34,614 nucleotides of DNA from Paludibacteraceae bacterium (GCA_017480285.1 JAFVAX010000077.1:1-34614), one strand, 5' to 3'; numbered from the stretch's first letter, positions 9,899-19,113 are shown. Translations and numbers: made by a program. The notes: generated from the letters alone by a model not told the origin.

Positions 9899-9953
9899 CA
9901 TTACAATAAAATACTACAAAAATTTGCTATCTTTTATTAAAAAAAAGCATAGA

Positions 9954-9985
9954 TTTGCTTTTTTGCGGAATTTAATGTATCTTTG
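9954..9985 (+). promoter_or_regulatory. Promoter for ddl
   Basis: TTTG (9954-9957), 20-nt spacer, TATCTTTG (9978-9985) match the Bacteroidota TTTG/TAnnTTTG consensus exactly. Predicted initiation is near 9990, about 25 nt before the ddl ATG. No other gene-like feature is seen in the 9840-10014 divergent intergenic region. Confidence 0.75.
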
Positions 9986-10014
9986 TAGGTTAAATATCAA
10001 TATAAACACTAAAA

Positions 10015-10962
10015 ATGAAACATATAGCAATAGTTTGCGGAGGAGACTCCTCCGAAGCAGAAGTATCAAAACGCAGTGCCGAAGGCATTTATTCCTTTCT
10101 TGACAAAAGCCGATATACTGCCGACATAGTAATACTTAAAGGTGCAGACTGGTCGTGCAACGGTCAGCAAATCGACAAAAACGATTTCTCTTACCGGCTT
10201 GACGGTAAGAAAGTTAAGTTTGATTTTGCCTACATAACCATTCACGGCACACCGGGTGAGAACGGGCGTCTGCAAGGCTATTTTGATATGATAGGTATGC
10301 CCTACTCTTGTTGCGATGTGCTTGCAGCTGCACTGACTTTCAACAAGTTCGCCTGCAACCACTACTTGAAAACTTTCGGCTACAACATAGCAAACTCCAT
10401 TTTACTGCGCAAAGGCGAAACGATTGCCAATGAGCGAGTTATCAAAGAGATAGGCTTGCCCTGTTTCATTAAATCGAATGTAGGTGGCAGCAGTTTCGGT
10501 TGTACGAAAGTAAAAACGGCAGAACAAATCCAACCTGCCATTGAACGGGCATTCAAAGAAGGTAGAGAGGTGATAATTGAAGCATATATGAAAGGCACGG
10601 AAGTAACTTGCGGTGTTTATAAAACTGACACAAAAGCCGTAGCCTTCCCTATAACAGAGGTTGTCTCACACCGTGAGTTCTTCGACTACGACGCTAAATA
10701 CAACGGCGAGGTGGACGAGATAACACCGGCGCGTATCCCTGATGCAGTCAGAGACAAAATTCAGCAACTCACACTCCGGCTTTATGACATCATCGGTTGC
10801 AAAGGTATCATCCGAACCGACTATATCATTCTCGAAAACGGACAGATAAACCTGCTTGAAGTGAACACCACCCCCGGCATGACCGCAACAAGTTTCATCC
10901 CACAACAAGTGCGCGCAGCAGGACTTGAGATGAAAGATGTGCTCAACGATATTATCGGATAG
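10015..10962 (+). CDS. ddl: D-alanine--D-alanine ligase
   Basis: This ATP-grasp ligase joins two D-alanines for the peptidoglycan stem peptide in the cytoplasm. Visible landmarks: N-terminal IAIVCGGDSSEAEVS (residues 4-18), the HGTPGENGRLQGYFDMIG loop (77-94), the ATP-binding region FIKSNVGGSSFGCTKV (151-166), the omega-loop FFDYDAKYNGEVDEITPA (222-239) and the C-terminal LLEVNTTPGMT (280-290). The Y-D-x-K-Y element in the omega-loop favours D-Ala over D-lactate as second substrate. At 315 aa it is of normal family length. It is the first gene of a plus-strand run with its own promoter. The polyprenyl synthase follows after an 80-nt repeat-filled gap. Confidence 0.96.
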   Translation: MKHIAIVCGGDSSEAEVSKRSAEGIYSFLDKSRYTADIVILKGADWSCNGQQIDKNDFSYRLDGKKVKFDFAYITIHGTPGENGRLQGYFDMIGMPYSCCDVLAAALTFNKFACNHYLKTFGYNIANSILLRKGETIANERVIKEIGLPCFIKSNVGGSSFGCTKVKTAEQIQPAIERAFKEGREVIIEAYMKGTEVTCGVYKTDTKAVAFPITEVVSHREFFDYDAKYNGEVDEITPARIPDAVRDKIQQLTLRLYDIIGCKGIIRTDYIILENGQINLLEVNTTPGMTATSFIPQQVRAAGLEMKDVLNDIIG

Positions 10963-10985
10963 AGGGATTAGAGGAATTTGAAGTT

Positions 10986-11039
10986 TTAGAGAACTTAGAA
11001 AACTTAGAAATTTTAGAAAACTTAGAAGCCTTAGAAATT
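10986..11039 (+). repeat. Six tandem 9-nt repeats TTAGANNNN in front of the polyprenyl synthase gene
   Basis: Consecutive units are TTAGAGAAC, TTAGAAAAC, TTAGAAATT, TTAGAAAAC, TTAGAAGCC and TTAGAAATT. Being multiples of three, they are in frame with the ATG at 11043 and free of stops, reading Leu-Glu-X six times, but no ATG, GTG or TTG precedes them in that frame. The same nonamer occurs at 19118-19200, and CTTAGAAGCCTTAGA is shared exactly, in opposite orientation. Confidence 0.85.
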
Positions 11040-11042
11040 CGA

Positions 11043-11981
11043 ATGGACTATTCTGCTTTAATAGACGAAGCCTTGCATAGCCTCGATTGGCACAAAGAAC
11101 CAATAGGCTTATATGCTCCTATTGAATATGCACTTCAGACGGGAGGCAAACGTCTCAGACCACAACTTGTACTGATGGCTACAAATATGTTCGGCGGCAA
11201 CATAAAAAATGCCCTGAATGCGGCACTCGCCATCGAAGTGTTCCATAACTTCACACTACTTCACGACGATGTGATGGACAATGCCCCCATCCGTCGTGGC
11301 AAACCGACGGTGCATAAACGCTGGAACGCCAACACCGCCATACTGTCAGGCGACCAGATGATGATTGAAGCATACACACTTTTGCAAGACTATCCGAAAG
11401 AGGTTTGGAAGGTTTTCAACCTGATGGCTCGCGAGATATGCGAAGGACAACAAAAAGATATGGACTTCGAAAATAGAGCAAGCGTTTCCACAGACGAATA
11501 CATTGATATGATACGCCAAAAGACCTCGGTGCTTCTCGGGGCGGCATTACAAATCGGAGCCATTATCGCAGGTGCTACAGAAGACAATCAAAAAAAAGTG
11601 TATAATGTCGGAGTTAATCTCGGTTTGGCTTTTCAGATACAAGACGACTTACTTGACTGCTTCGGCGACCCTGACACATTCGGCAAACAGACAGGCGGCG
11701 ACATACTCGAAAACAAAAAGACTTGGCTACTGCTGACAGCCCAAAAACTCGCAGCAGATGCGAAAAAAGAGAATATGCCATCGCCTGCACTTACGGGAAA
11801 CGAGAAAATCCGGCAGACATTGGCTTGGTACCGCCGTTTAGGCGTTCCTGAAAAAGCACAAGAAGCAATACAAGAATATACCAACCGAGCATTGCAGCAA
11901 CTTGCGGAAATAGAAGTGCCCGAAGAAAAGAAAAAGCCCCTGCTTGCCCTGACAGCCAAACTCACTAACAGAGTAGTATAA
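11043..11981 (+). CDS. Short-chain polyprenyl diphosphate synthase (FPP/GGPP-type)
   Basis: Trans-isoprenyl diphosphate synthases condense isopentenyl diphosphate onto allylic diphosphates in the cytoplasm, feeding undecaprenyl carrier and quinone synthesis. Family marks: GGKRLRP (34-40), the first Asp-rich motif DDVMD (75-79) followed by NAPIRRGKPT, and the second motif QIQDDLLDCFGD (198-209). The aromatic Phe70 lies five residues before the first motif, and the motif lacks the two-residue insertion. From family rules that suggests a short product (C15-C20), but chain length is inference. At 312 aa its length is typical. It is 80 nt downstream of ddl and 18 nt upstream of the RAYT gene, so probably in one transcript. 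Confidence 0.93.
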   Translation: MDYSALIDEALHSLDWHKEPIGLYAPIEYALQTGGKRLRPQLVLMATNMFGGNIKNALNAALAIEVFHNFTLLHDDVMDNAPIRRGKPTVHKRWNANTAILSGDQMMIEAYTLLQDYPKEVWKVFNLMAREICEGQQKDMDFENRASVSTDEYIDMIRQKTSVLLGAALQIGAIIAGATEDNQKKVYNVGVNLGLAFQIQDDLLDCFGDPDTFGKQTGGDILENKKTWLLLTAQKLAADAKKENMPSPALTGNEKIRQTLAWYRRLGVPEKAQEAIQEYTNRALQQLAEIEVPEEKKKPLLALTAKLTNRVV

Positions 11982-11999
11982 AACCTTTGTCAAAAGCAG

Positions 12000-13163
12000 A
12001 TGACAGATTATAAACCGGAAATAGAATATACGGAAAAAGGCTGGCGAATCAAAACCGATCCTAATCGCCATCACCGAGAGAATAATTGGGACTACTCAGG
12101 ACGAGCCATATATCATTTCACTTTGGTAGTAGCAGAACGCTACCCTTTGTTTGGAAAGTTAATAGCAAACACACCGAAAGATGCCTACATTGAACTTAAC
12201 GAATATGGGCTGCAAGTACAGAACATTTTGAAAGGGCTAACGCAATTCTACCAACCAAAAGGCTACGAATTGAAAATTTTGGCTACGAAGATAATGCCCG
12301 ACCATATTCACCTTGTATTGCAGGTGCTGGAGCCTTTACCTCGAAGCATAGGAACGGTTATTCGGGGTTTCAAAGTCGCCTGCACGAAAGTTTATAAAGA
12401 AAGGTATGTTGACAACGGTGGCGAAAACGCCACCGAAATGCACGAAGAACTAAACAAACAACTGAACCAAAGCCAGAACAAAAGCCAAAGCGATCAATCC
12501 ATCGTGCATTTTGCCCGCATTTTTGCGGGCAAGGGTTCAGTCTGGCAAACAGACCCCGCTCACTACCATGAGCGTATCCTCCATTCCGACGGACAGCTCA
12601 GGCGGATGATTGATTATGTGAATGACAACCCAAGACGCTTGGCATTGAAGCGCGCCAACCCACAGTTGTTCAAACTTCACCAACATGTCAAGGTGGCAGG
12701 CTTTGAATGTACCACCCTCGGAAATCAATTTTTACTCGATTTCCCGATGAAAAGTGAGATACAATGCTCTCGCCGACTTACACAAACAGAGATAGCGGAA
12801 AAATACAGGAAGTGCCTTGCAGAAGCAGAAAGAGGGACGGTTTTTGTAAGTGCAAGCATATCAGAAGGCGAGAAACATATTTGCAGAGCATTGAGAGAAA
12901 CGGGCTTTCCGCTAATTATCCTTTTGAAAGACGGTTTCCCTGCAGAAGATAGTGTTTATTACAAGTATTTTAAGCCACAGGGCATATATTTTGAGGCTTG
13001 CGCCAAAGGACAGTTGCTACTTATTGAACCAAATAAAGATTTTTATGAAAACAAGACCATCGAAAAAGCCGTTTACGACAAAACAGGCAATCTGCCACAC
13101 GATACAATGAGATATAAGTTTATCGCACTCAATACTTTAGCAAAACTGATAAGCCAAAACTGA
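12000..13163 (+). CDS. RAYT-family HUH (Y1) transposase-like protein with C-terminal SLOG/DprA-like domain
   Basis: The N-terminal ~215 residues match the IS200/REP-associated tyrosine transposase fold. The HUH metal motif is MPDHIHLVLQV (His102, His104), followed by GFKVACTK (123-130), VWQTDPAHYHERIL (181-194) and IDYVNDNPRRLALKR (204-218), where Tyr206 is the likely nucleophile. A second domain follows at ~252-345, with a strand-helix-strand pattern (TVFVSASISEGEKHICRALR; FPLIILLKDGF; GQLLLIEPN) that looks like the Rossmann core of the SLOG/DprA superfamily. RAYTs are normally 150-250 aa, so 387 aa is long. I recall similar two-domain proteins in other Bacteroidales, without known function. 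It is single-copy here, with no flanking inverted repeats at its ends, and looks domesticated rather than an active IS. Confidence 0.82.
   Translation: MTDYKPEIEYTEKGWRIKTDPNRHHRENNWDYSGRAIYHFTLVVAERYPLFGKLIANTPKDAYIELNEYGLQVQNILKGLTQFYQPKGYELKILATKIMPDHIHLVLQVLEPLPRSIGTVIRGFKVACTKVYKERYVDNGGENATEMHEELNKQLNQSQNKSQSDQSIVHFARIFAGKGSVWQTDPAHYHERILHSDGQLRRMIDYVNDNPRRLALKRANPQLFKLHQHVKVAGFECTTLGNQFLLDFPMKSEIQCSRRLTQTEIAEKYRKCLAEAERGTVFVSASISEGEKHICRALRETGFPLIILLKDGFPAEDSVYYKYFKPQGIYFEACAKGQLLLIEPNKDFYENKTIEKAVYDKTGNLPHDTMRYKFIALNTLAKLISQN
12511..12532. repeat. Perfect GC-rich hairpin inside the RAYT gene
   Basis: TTGCCCGCA (12511-12519), loop TTTT, TGCGGGCAA (12524-12532): a 9-bp perfect stem. 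It lies in a variable linker, encoding HFARIFAGKGS, between the HUH motif and the catalytic-Tyr segment. Structured palindromes of this size are typical RAYT substrates, so its position inside the gene is notable. Confidence 0.8.
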
Positions 13164-13262
13164 AAAACGGGCTTGCAAAAAATAAACATCAAAAAGATAA
13201 AACATCACCAAACACACAATAGCCAACAGATAAACACTAAAAAGTATCAATCTATGACCTAA

Positions 13263-14576
13263 ATGAAAATAAGTAAAATGATGAAGGTAAATAAAATCCT
13301 GATATGCAGCATATTGGTTTGTATGTCGCTGAACATGCAGGCTCAGTGTCTTACTATGGAACAACGATTTCAGAAACTTCAGGGCGTTGTCAGTGTAGAG
13401 CAGATTGCCGGCGGACAATTTCTTGAAAAGTATGTCTTGTTTTTCAAGCAATATGTTGACTACAACGACACTACCCGTGGCACTTTCCTGCAACGGGTCA
13501 TCGTAGGACATCTCAACACTGATAGCCTTGTTGTTCTGCACACTCACGGCTATAATGCCGCCGACCATAAGAAACGCATCGCAGTAAGAGACGAGTTGGC
13601 AGAACTGCTGAATGCCAACAATGTGTTTATTGAGCATAGGTATTTCGGCGAGTCGTGGCCCAACGATACAAACTGGAACTACCTCACCACACAGAATGCC
13701 GCAACCGATCAACATCGCATCATTACGGAACTCAAAAAGATTTACACTAACAAATGGGTCAGCACCGGCGGTAGTAAAGACGGCATCACATCTACACTGC
13801 TCAGTATGTATTACCCGAAAGATATTGCCGTGGCTGTGCCGTATGTAGCACCTTTCTGCCTCACAACCGAAGATATGCGAGGTGTCAGTTTTATGCAGAA
13901 ATGCGGAACGCCTGAGAAACGCGAGCGTATTCGCCGTTTTCAACTCGAAGCCCTTGAGCGAAGAGACAGTCTGCAACCGCGCTTGAAACACTATGCAGAC
14001 TCTCTGAAGATGGTATTCGGTTCGCCCTTCGATATGATATACGACTTCTGCATTCTCGACTACGACTTCGGTTTTTGGATGCGAGGTGTGAAAGAGACAG
14101 AGATACCTGCTGCTGACGCAAGCAACGATGTCTATTATGAACACCTGCTCAAATATGCCAACCCCGACCTGTTCGACCACAAGAGTGCTCACCGCTCGTA
14201 TTATGTTCAGGCACAAAAAGAACTCGGTTGCTACGGCTACGACTACGAACCGTTCAGACATTTATTATGTCAAAACACTCTAAATTGCAAAGATATAATG
14301 AAAGCCCTCTACCTGCCTAAGGGCGATTGGGACTTCACCTATAGCGACTCAACACGGAGCAAGGTAATGAACTTCCTTGACACCACTTCATGCAAACTAC
14401 TGTATATCTATGGCGAGACAGACGCTTGGACAGCGTTCCGTATTCCGCAACACCGCGACAACATACGCCAATACACCTTGCCTGACGGTTGCCATTACAG
14501 CAAAATAAAACAATTCAACGACTCAACTTACACAGAGATAATGTCTTACATCAAAAACTGGCTGAAAGACAAGTAG
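13263..14576 (+). CDS. Secreted serine peptidase, S37 (PS-10)-like
   Basis: This is an alpha/beta-hydrolase-type aminopeptidase of the S28/S37 group, predicted to be exported (ILICSILVCMSLNMQAQ). Landmarks: HTHGYNA (93-99), FIEHRYFGESWP (122-133), the nucleophile elbow VSTGGSKDGITS with Ser171, YPKDIAVAVPYVAPFC, a probable acid in GETDAWTAFRI, and a probable catalytic His in LPDGCHYSKI. The 437 aa length fits S37. Starts at 13263, 13278 (M6) or 13281 (M7) are all possible, and M6/M7 give a tighter signal peptide. The 13164-13262 gap before it is AT-rich, with no promoter match or structure that I can support. Substrates are probably short peptides, by family. Confidence 0.85.
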   Translation: MKISKMMKVNKILICSILVCMSLNMQAQCLTMEQRFQKLQGVVSVEQIAGGQFLEKYVLFFKQYVDYNDTTRGTFLQRVIVGHLNTDSLVVLHTHGYNAADHKKRIAVRDELAELLNANNVFIEHRYFGESWPNDTNWNYLTTQNAATDQHRIITELKKIYTNKWVSTGGSKDGITSTLLSMYYPKDIAVAVPYVAPFCLTTEDMRGVSFMQKCGTPEKRERIRRFQLEALERRDSLQPRLKHYADSLKMVFGSPFDMIYDFCILDYDFGFWMRGVKETEIPAADASNDVYYEHLLKYANPDLFDHKSAHRSYYVQAQKELGCYGYDYEPFRHLLCQNTLNCKDIMKALYLPKGDWDFTYSDSTRSKVMNFLDTTSCKLLYIYGETDAWTAFRIPQHRDNIRQYTLPDGCHYSKIKQFNDSTYTEIMSYIKNWLKDK

Positions 14577-14615
14577 TCTCACTTACAAATGTCAAACCTT
14601 TAATAAACAGAATAT

Positions 14616-16076
14616 ATGCTTTATCTTTACAACACCTTAAGCCGGACAAAAGAACCGTTCAAGCCACTTCACGCACCTCGGGTCGGAATGTATGTATGCG
14701 GACCGACAGTCTATGGCGATGCACATTTAGGACATGCCCGCCCTGCCATAACTTTCGATATACTTTATCGTTATCTTATGTTTCTTGGCTACAAAGTTCG
14801 TTATGTGCGTAACATAACCGATGTAGGACACCTTGAGCACGATGCTGACGAAGGCGAGGACAAGATAGCAAAGAAAGCCCGTCTTGAGCAATTAGAACCA
14901 ATGGAAGTGGTGCAGTACTACCTGAACCGCTACCACCACGATATGGAACTTCTGAATGTCTTGCCACCTTCGATAGAGCCACATGCCTCCGGACATATCA
15001 TTGAGCAGATTGCCTTCATACAGAAGATTCTTGACGCAGGTTTTGCCTACATAGAGAACGGCAGTGTGTATTTCGATGTGCGCAAATACAACGACAAGTT
15101 CCACTATGGCAAACTCTCGGGCAGAAACATCGACGAACTATATGCCACCACTCGCGACAACCTCGACAGTCAGCAGGAGAAACACTCGCCACTCGATTTC
15201 GCACTTTGGAAGAAGGCGGCACCCGAACATATAATGCACTGGCCATCGCCTTGGTCGGAAGGCTTTCCGGGCTGGCACCTTGAGTGTTCTACTATGGGAA
15301 CCAAATACTTAGGTGAGGAGTTTGATATACACGGTGGCGGTATGGACCTTATGTTTCCACACCACGAATGTGAGATAGCACAGTCGTGTGCCGCACTCGG
15401 ACACGACAGCGTGCATTACTGGATGCACAACAACATGATTACCATCAACGGCAAAAAAATGGGTAAGTCGTATAACAACTTCATCACTCTTGAACAATTC
15501 TTCACCGGTAAGCACGAACTGCTCACACAAGCGTTCTCGCCTATGACTATCCGTTTGTTTATCCTGATGGCTCACTATCGCTCCACTGTTGATTTCTCAA
15601 GCGAAGCACTTGAGGCTGCGGAAAAAGGCTTGCAAAGACTCACCGAAGGTTATGAGCGACTGCAGAAACTTAAACCTTCGGCAACAACAGAAGGCATCGT
15701 ACTACCGGATCTCATACAGACAGCCAAAGATGCCATGGACGATGATTTGAACACACCGCTTGTTGTGTCGGCTCTGTTTGACTCTGTCAGACAAATAAAC
15801 ACTCTCACTGACGGCAATGCCAAGATCGGTGCTGATGATTTACAGAAACTCAGAGCCGATTGGGATGTTATTGTTGAGCAGTTGTTGGGGCTGAAACTGA
15901 CAGAAGCACAAGCCAACATTGAGCCATACGAGAAAGCGGTTGATTTGCTGTTGGACATACGCCTGAAAGCCAAGCAAAACAAAGACTGGGCTACTTCCGA
16001 CGAGATACGCAACCGCCTCACTGCCTACGGCTTCACCATCAAAGACACTAAAGACGGCTTTGAATGGAGTTTGTAG
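14616..16076 (+). CDS. cysS: Cysteinyl-tRNA synthetase
   Basis: This class I aminoacyl-tRNA synthetase charges tRNA-Cys in the cytoplasm. The N-terminus [15 protein letters not shown] leads to [20 protein letters not shown], which contains the first zinc Cys and the HIGH-type HLGH motif. The second zinc site is seen in [10 protein letters not shown] and [11 protein letters not shown]. The KMSKS-type loop is [12 protein letters not shown]. The C-terminal segment ([20 protein letters not shown] and [15 protein letters not shown]) is the usual anticodon-side end. At 486 aa it is full length. It lies 39 nt after the S37 peptidase, with no promoter match in between. Confidence 0.97.
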   Translation: MLYLYNTLSRTKEPFKPLHAPRVGMYVCGPTVYGDAHLGHARPAITFDILYRYLMFLGYKVRYVRNITDVGHLEHDADEGEDKIAKKARLEQLEPMEVVQYYLNRYHHDMELLNVLPPSIEPHASGHIIEQIAFIQKILDAGFAYIENGSVYFDVRKYNDKFHYGKLSGRNIDELYATTRDNLDSQQEKHSPLDFALWKKAAPEHIMHWPSPWSEGFPGWHLECSTMGTKYLGEEFDIHGGGMDLMFPHHECEIAQSCAALGHDSVHYWMHNNMITINGKKMGKSYNNFITLEQFFTGKHELLTQAFSPMTIRLFILMAHYRSTVDFSSEALEAAEKGLQRLTEGYERLQKLKPSATTEGIVLPDLIQTAKDAMDDDLNTPLVVSALFDSVRQINTLTDGNAKIGADDLQKLRADWDVIVEQLLGLKLTEAQANIEPYEKAVDLLLDIRLKAKQNKDWATSDEIRNRLTAYGFTIKDTKDGFEWSL

Positions 16077-16132
16077 AAAGACTGATACCAACTAAATAAC
16101 CAAATTTATTAATCTAACCAAATTAAAAAGTT

Positions 16133-18206
16133 ATGAAAAAGATTTTTTATTCTTGCCTTTGCCTTTTTATTAGGCATTGGTAGCGCACTGAAAACACAGG
16201 CACAGGAGATTTATGCCACTCTAAGCGATGACGGACAAACAATGACTCTCTACTACGACAGTGAGAAAGCGACCCGAAGCGGAGTAACAGACGATTGGAG
16301 CCCTGAAACAGGTACGGAGAACATGGGGTTTGAGACCTACTACATCACTAAAGTTGTGCTTGACAAGTCGATGAAATCAGCAAAGCCAACAAGCACAACA
16401 AGATGGTTTAGTGAACTTTATTCTACGGAAGCAATAGACAATTTAGGCTATCTCAATACTGAGAATGTTACTGATATGAGTGATATGTTTTATCATTGTG
16501 AAAGCCTTACTTCATTGGATTTAAGTGGTTTTAATACAGAGAAAGTTACAAATATGAGTAGTATGTTTGATTATTGTAGGGTACTGACCTCATTGGAACT
16601 CAATAGTTTTAATACAGAGAAGGTTACGAATATGAATTATATGTTTGATTATTGTGAGAAACTTAAATCATTGGACCTTAGCAGTTTTGATACGAGAAAT
16701 GTTACCGACATGACTTCTATGTTTGGCGACTGTTATAGTCTTGCTTCAATAGATCTCAGTAGTTTTAATACAGAGAAGGTTACTGACATGTCAAAAATGT
16801 TTATCAATTGTTCAAATCTTGTCTCGTTAGACCTCAATAGTTTTTCAATCAATCCATTAGTTACAGACAGGATGTTCTGGGGTTGTGAGAAACTAACAAC
16901 TATTTATTGCAACAATGCGTGGAAATCAAATTCTAATTCTAAGGACATGTTTTATAATTGTAAAGCTCTCAAAGGTGGCAAGGGAACGGTATATGATTAC
17001 AAAAATGCCAATGACATAACCTACGCCCACCCTGACGGCGGTACAAGCAACCCGGGATACTTCACAGACAACACCCTCGCTTCCTACACCGTTACCTTCA
17101 AAGACGACATAAGCGGTTGGAGCGAGAAACAGGAAGTAGAAGAAGGTAGCGATGCCATCGCACCCACTGCACCTAAAAACGAATGTTACAACTTCGTTAA
17201 ATGGGATAAGGACTTTACCAATATCCATAGCAACCTTGTCGTTACAGCCGTTTATGAAACGCAGACATACAATGTTACCTTCTACGATGCCAATGGTATT
17301 GCCATCTCTATGAAGAAAGTGGAATGCGGTACGGCAGCAGTAGCACCTGCTGACCCGACAAAAACAGGCTATACCTTCCTGAAATGGAACAAAGATTTCT
17401 CTGTTGTCAAATCAGCACTTGACATCTACTCCGTATTCAGTATCAATACATATACAGTTACTTTCGTTGACCGCAACGGTGCAACCATAAAGACAGAGAC
17501 AGTTGAATACGGCAAGCCTGCCACAGCACCAGCCGAACCCGTTTGGGAAGGACATACCTTCAAAGGCTGGGAAGGCGGAAACATCAACAGCATTACACAA
17601 AACACCACTTTCAAACCCTTGTACGACATCAGCACTTACACCGTTACCTTCGTTGATTGGGACGGCAGACAGATATCCAAACAAGAGATTGAGCACGGCA
17701 AACCCGCATTCGAACCAATTCACCCGACTCGTCCGGGATATACCTTCACCGGTTGGGACCCTGCCGATTTCAGCCGCATTACGAGCAACATGACCATCAC
17801 CGCCCAATACGCTGATGCTCTGTATGTGGTAAGCGTGTTTGTAGAAGGCGAAGGTGAGGTTGTCACCACCAACTCAAAAGGCGAACAGATAGACCCGAGA
17901 GTGGGCGTTCCGTATCAGACCCGACTCACCTTCAAAGCCGTACCGGCAGAAGGCTGGAGTTTCAAAGAATGGAACATCTTAGGCGCAAACTACACAGAGA
18001 TAACACTCGTTGTTTCTATGCACATGCCACTGCTTGCTACCTTCGTTAAGAATCCTACAACAGGTATTGAAAAATTGGAAATAAACGCACAAGACAAAGA
18101 GCAAAAACTCAGTCCGTGCAAAGTGCTTGATCCTCAGTCGCACCGCGTTTATATCCTCATGCCTGACGGAACGAAATACGACACGATGGGTAGGAAAGTG
18201 AAATAA
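16133..18206 (+). CDS. BspA/DUF285 leucine-rich and InlB-repeat surface protein, signal peptide broken by a 1-nt frameshift
   Basis: The uninterrupted frame begins only at the ATG at 16242 (654 aa, no signal peptide). The ATG at 16133 reads MKKIFYSCLCLFIRHW and then stop. Removing one T from the T6 run at 16143-16148 gives MKKIFILAFAFLLGIGSALK followed by TQAQEIYATLSDDG, a good signal peptide joined to the long frame (690 aa). Residues encoded by 16452-16920 are 26-residue DUF285 repeats (FNTEKVTNMSSMFDYC). Four InlB/Flg_new repeats follow at 17080-17820 (YTVTFVDRNG ... EGHTFKGW). The end (PQSHRVYILMPDGTKYDTMGRKVK region) resembles the short C-terminal modules of Bacteroidales surface proteins. 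It is probably a surface adhesin. The frameshift may be real, phase-variable, or a sequencing error. Confidence 0.8.
16452..16920 (+). repeat. DUF285 26-residue (78-nt) repeat block
   Basis: Five to six imperfect 78-nt units encode F(N/D)TEKVT(N/D)M..MF..C..L.SLDL.S. The block is AT-rich, with NNT codons (aat, ttt, gat) dominating. The downstream half of the gene prefers aac, ttc and gac. The final unit is diverged (FSINPLVTDRMFWGC). Confidence 0.85.
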
Positions 18207-18262
18207 GAAGGAGATAATTGATTATATTTGATAATGGCTCAGATATAATAATTGCTTATACT

Positions 18263-18294
18263 AAAAAATGCAAGCGACAACGCTTGCATTTTTT
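18263..18294. terminator. Bidirectional intrinsic terminator
   Basis: Perfect 14-bp stem AAAAAATGCAAGCG (18263-18276), loop ACAA, CGCTTGCATTTTTT (18281-18294). With six A on one side and six T on the other it can end transcription from both convergent genes: the surface protein ending at 18206 and pnuC ending at 18316. Confidence 0.92.
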
Positions 18295-18315
18295 ATTTGT
18301 GTCAGGGTGAGGACA

Positions 18316-19113
18316 TCACTTTCCGCGAAGCCAACCATAGTTCTCTTTCGGGGTGGATTTAATCCATGAAATACCAGCCATAGCGTTGATAAAGAGGAAA
18401 AACATAAACAAGACGATAGAGAATATATTGTTCAAAATAGTGAAGAGCAGAACGCCTGAAACACTATAAATAATCCAATATATCCACGAGTCGTTCTTAC
18501 GATAGATGAGCCAGAAATTGGCAAGTACTGACGAAGCAATCATAAGTCCGCTTATGAACTTCACCCAAAAACGCTCATTCAAAGCCTCCTGAGATTTTGG
18601 CAACAGATAAGTACCTACCAAATAGTCGGCACCTACAATGAGAGCAAAAACCAAAAGGGACAGTATCATTCCTTTCATTGACAAGAACGAAGGCTCAAAC
18701 CTGCCATTGTCCGACGCATTTTCCTGCGGTTTTTTCCAATTGATAATTGACTTCAACTGAAACGGAATGAACACACAGAAATACAGAGCCACACTATCGT
18801 AATAACGAACAGGACTATCGCCCATACCTTGCAAGAGGAACTGAATGCCCAACAAAGCCGACATTACTACACCTGCATAAAAACCTGTATAGTTAATCGG
18901 GTTTCTTATGGTCAGAATATACGCCACACCGATGATACTTGCAGGGATACCAACTATCCAAGCGGGGTCGTCGAAATGAAGCAACAGGCCTTTTAGTTGT
19001 GGAACAAAAATTTCGTCAAGCCAAAGTATGCCCAACAATGCAGCATAAAGGAAAATAGAAATGCCCAAATTCTTTATCGTGGCACTCCAAAGTTTTTTTT
19101 CTTGTGGTGTCAT
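18316..19113 (-). CDS. pnuC: PnuC-family transporter
   Basis: This multi-spanning inner-membrane protein (265 aa from the ATG at 19113) has about seven hydrophobic segments. PnuC proteins move nicotinamide mononucleotide/riboside or related vitamins (thiamine, riboflavin) by facilitated diffusion. Family signs are the WIVGIPASIIGVAYIL segment near residue 50, a loop ending QLKSIINWKKP, and the C-terminal pattern NDSWIYWIIYSVSGVLL ... NAMAGISWIK. I reject the upstream ATG at 19179 because the extra 22 residues come entirely from a repeat array. The gene follows guaD in the same direction after an 84-nt repeat-filled gap. No riboswitch is evident, so the substrate is open. Pairing with guanine deaminase hints at a nucleoside or base ligand, which is inference only. 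Confidence 0.75.
   Translation of the reverse strand: MTPQEKKLWSATIKNLGISIFLYAALLGILWLDEIFVPQLKGLLLHFDDPAWIVGIPASIIGVAYILTIRNPINYTGFYAGVVMSALLGIQFLLQGMGDSPVRYYDSVALYFCVFIPFQLKSIINWKKPQENASDNGRFEPSFLSMKGMILSLLVFALIVGADYLVGTYLLPKSQEALNERFWVKFISGLMIASSVLANFWLIYRKNDSWIYWIIYSVSGVLLFTILNNIFSIVLFMFFLFINAMAGISWIKSTPKENYGWLRGK

Noticed and set aside
12000..13163. Active IS200/IS605 element
   Set aside because: No TnpB, no subterminal palindromes at the gene ends and no target-site features; the gene sits snugly in a housekeeping run.
13137..14261. 374-residue open frame on the minus strand opposite the S37 peptidase
   Set aside because: It overlaps a well-supported peptidase gene with catalytic motifs. 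The antisense translation shows no domain, signal or coherent composition.
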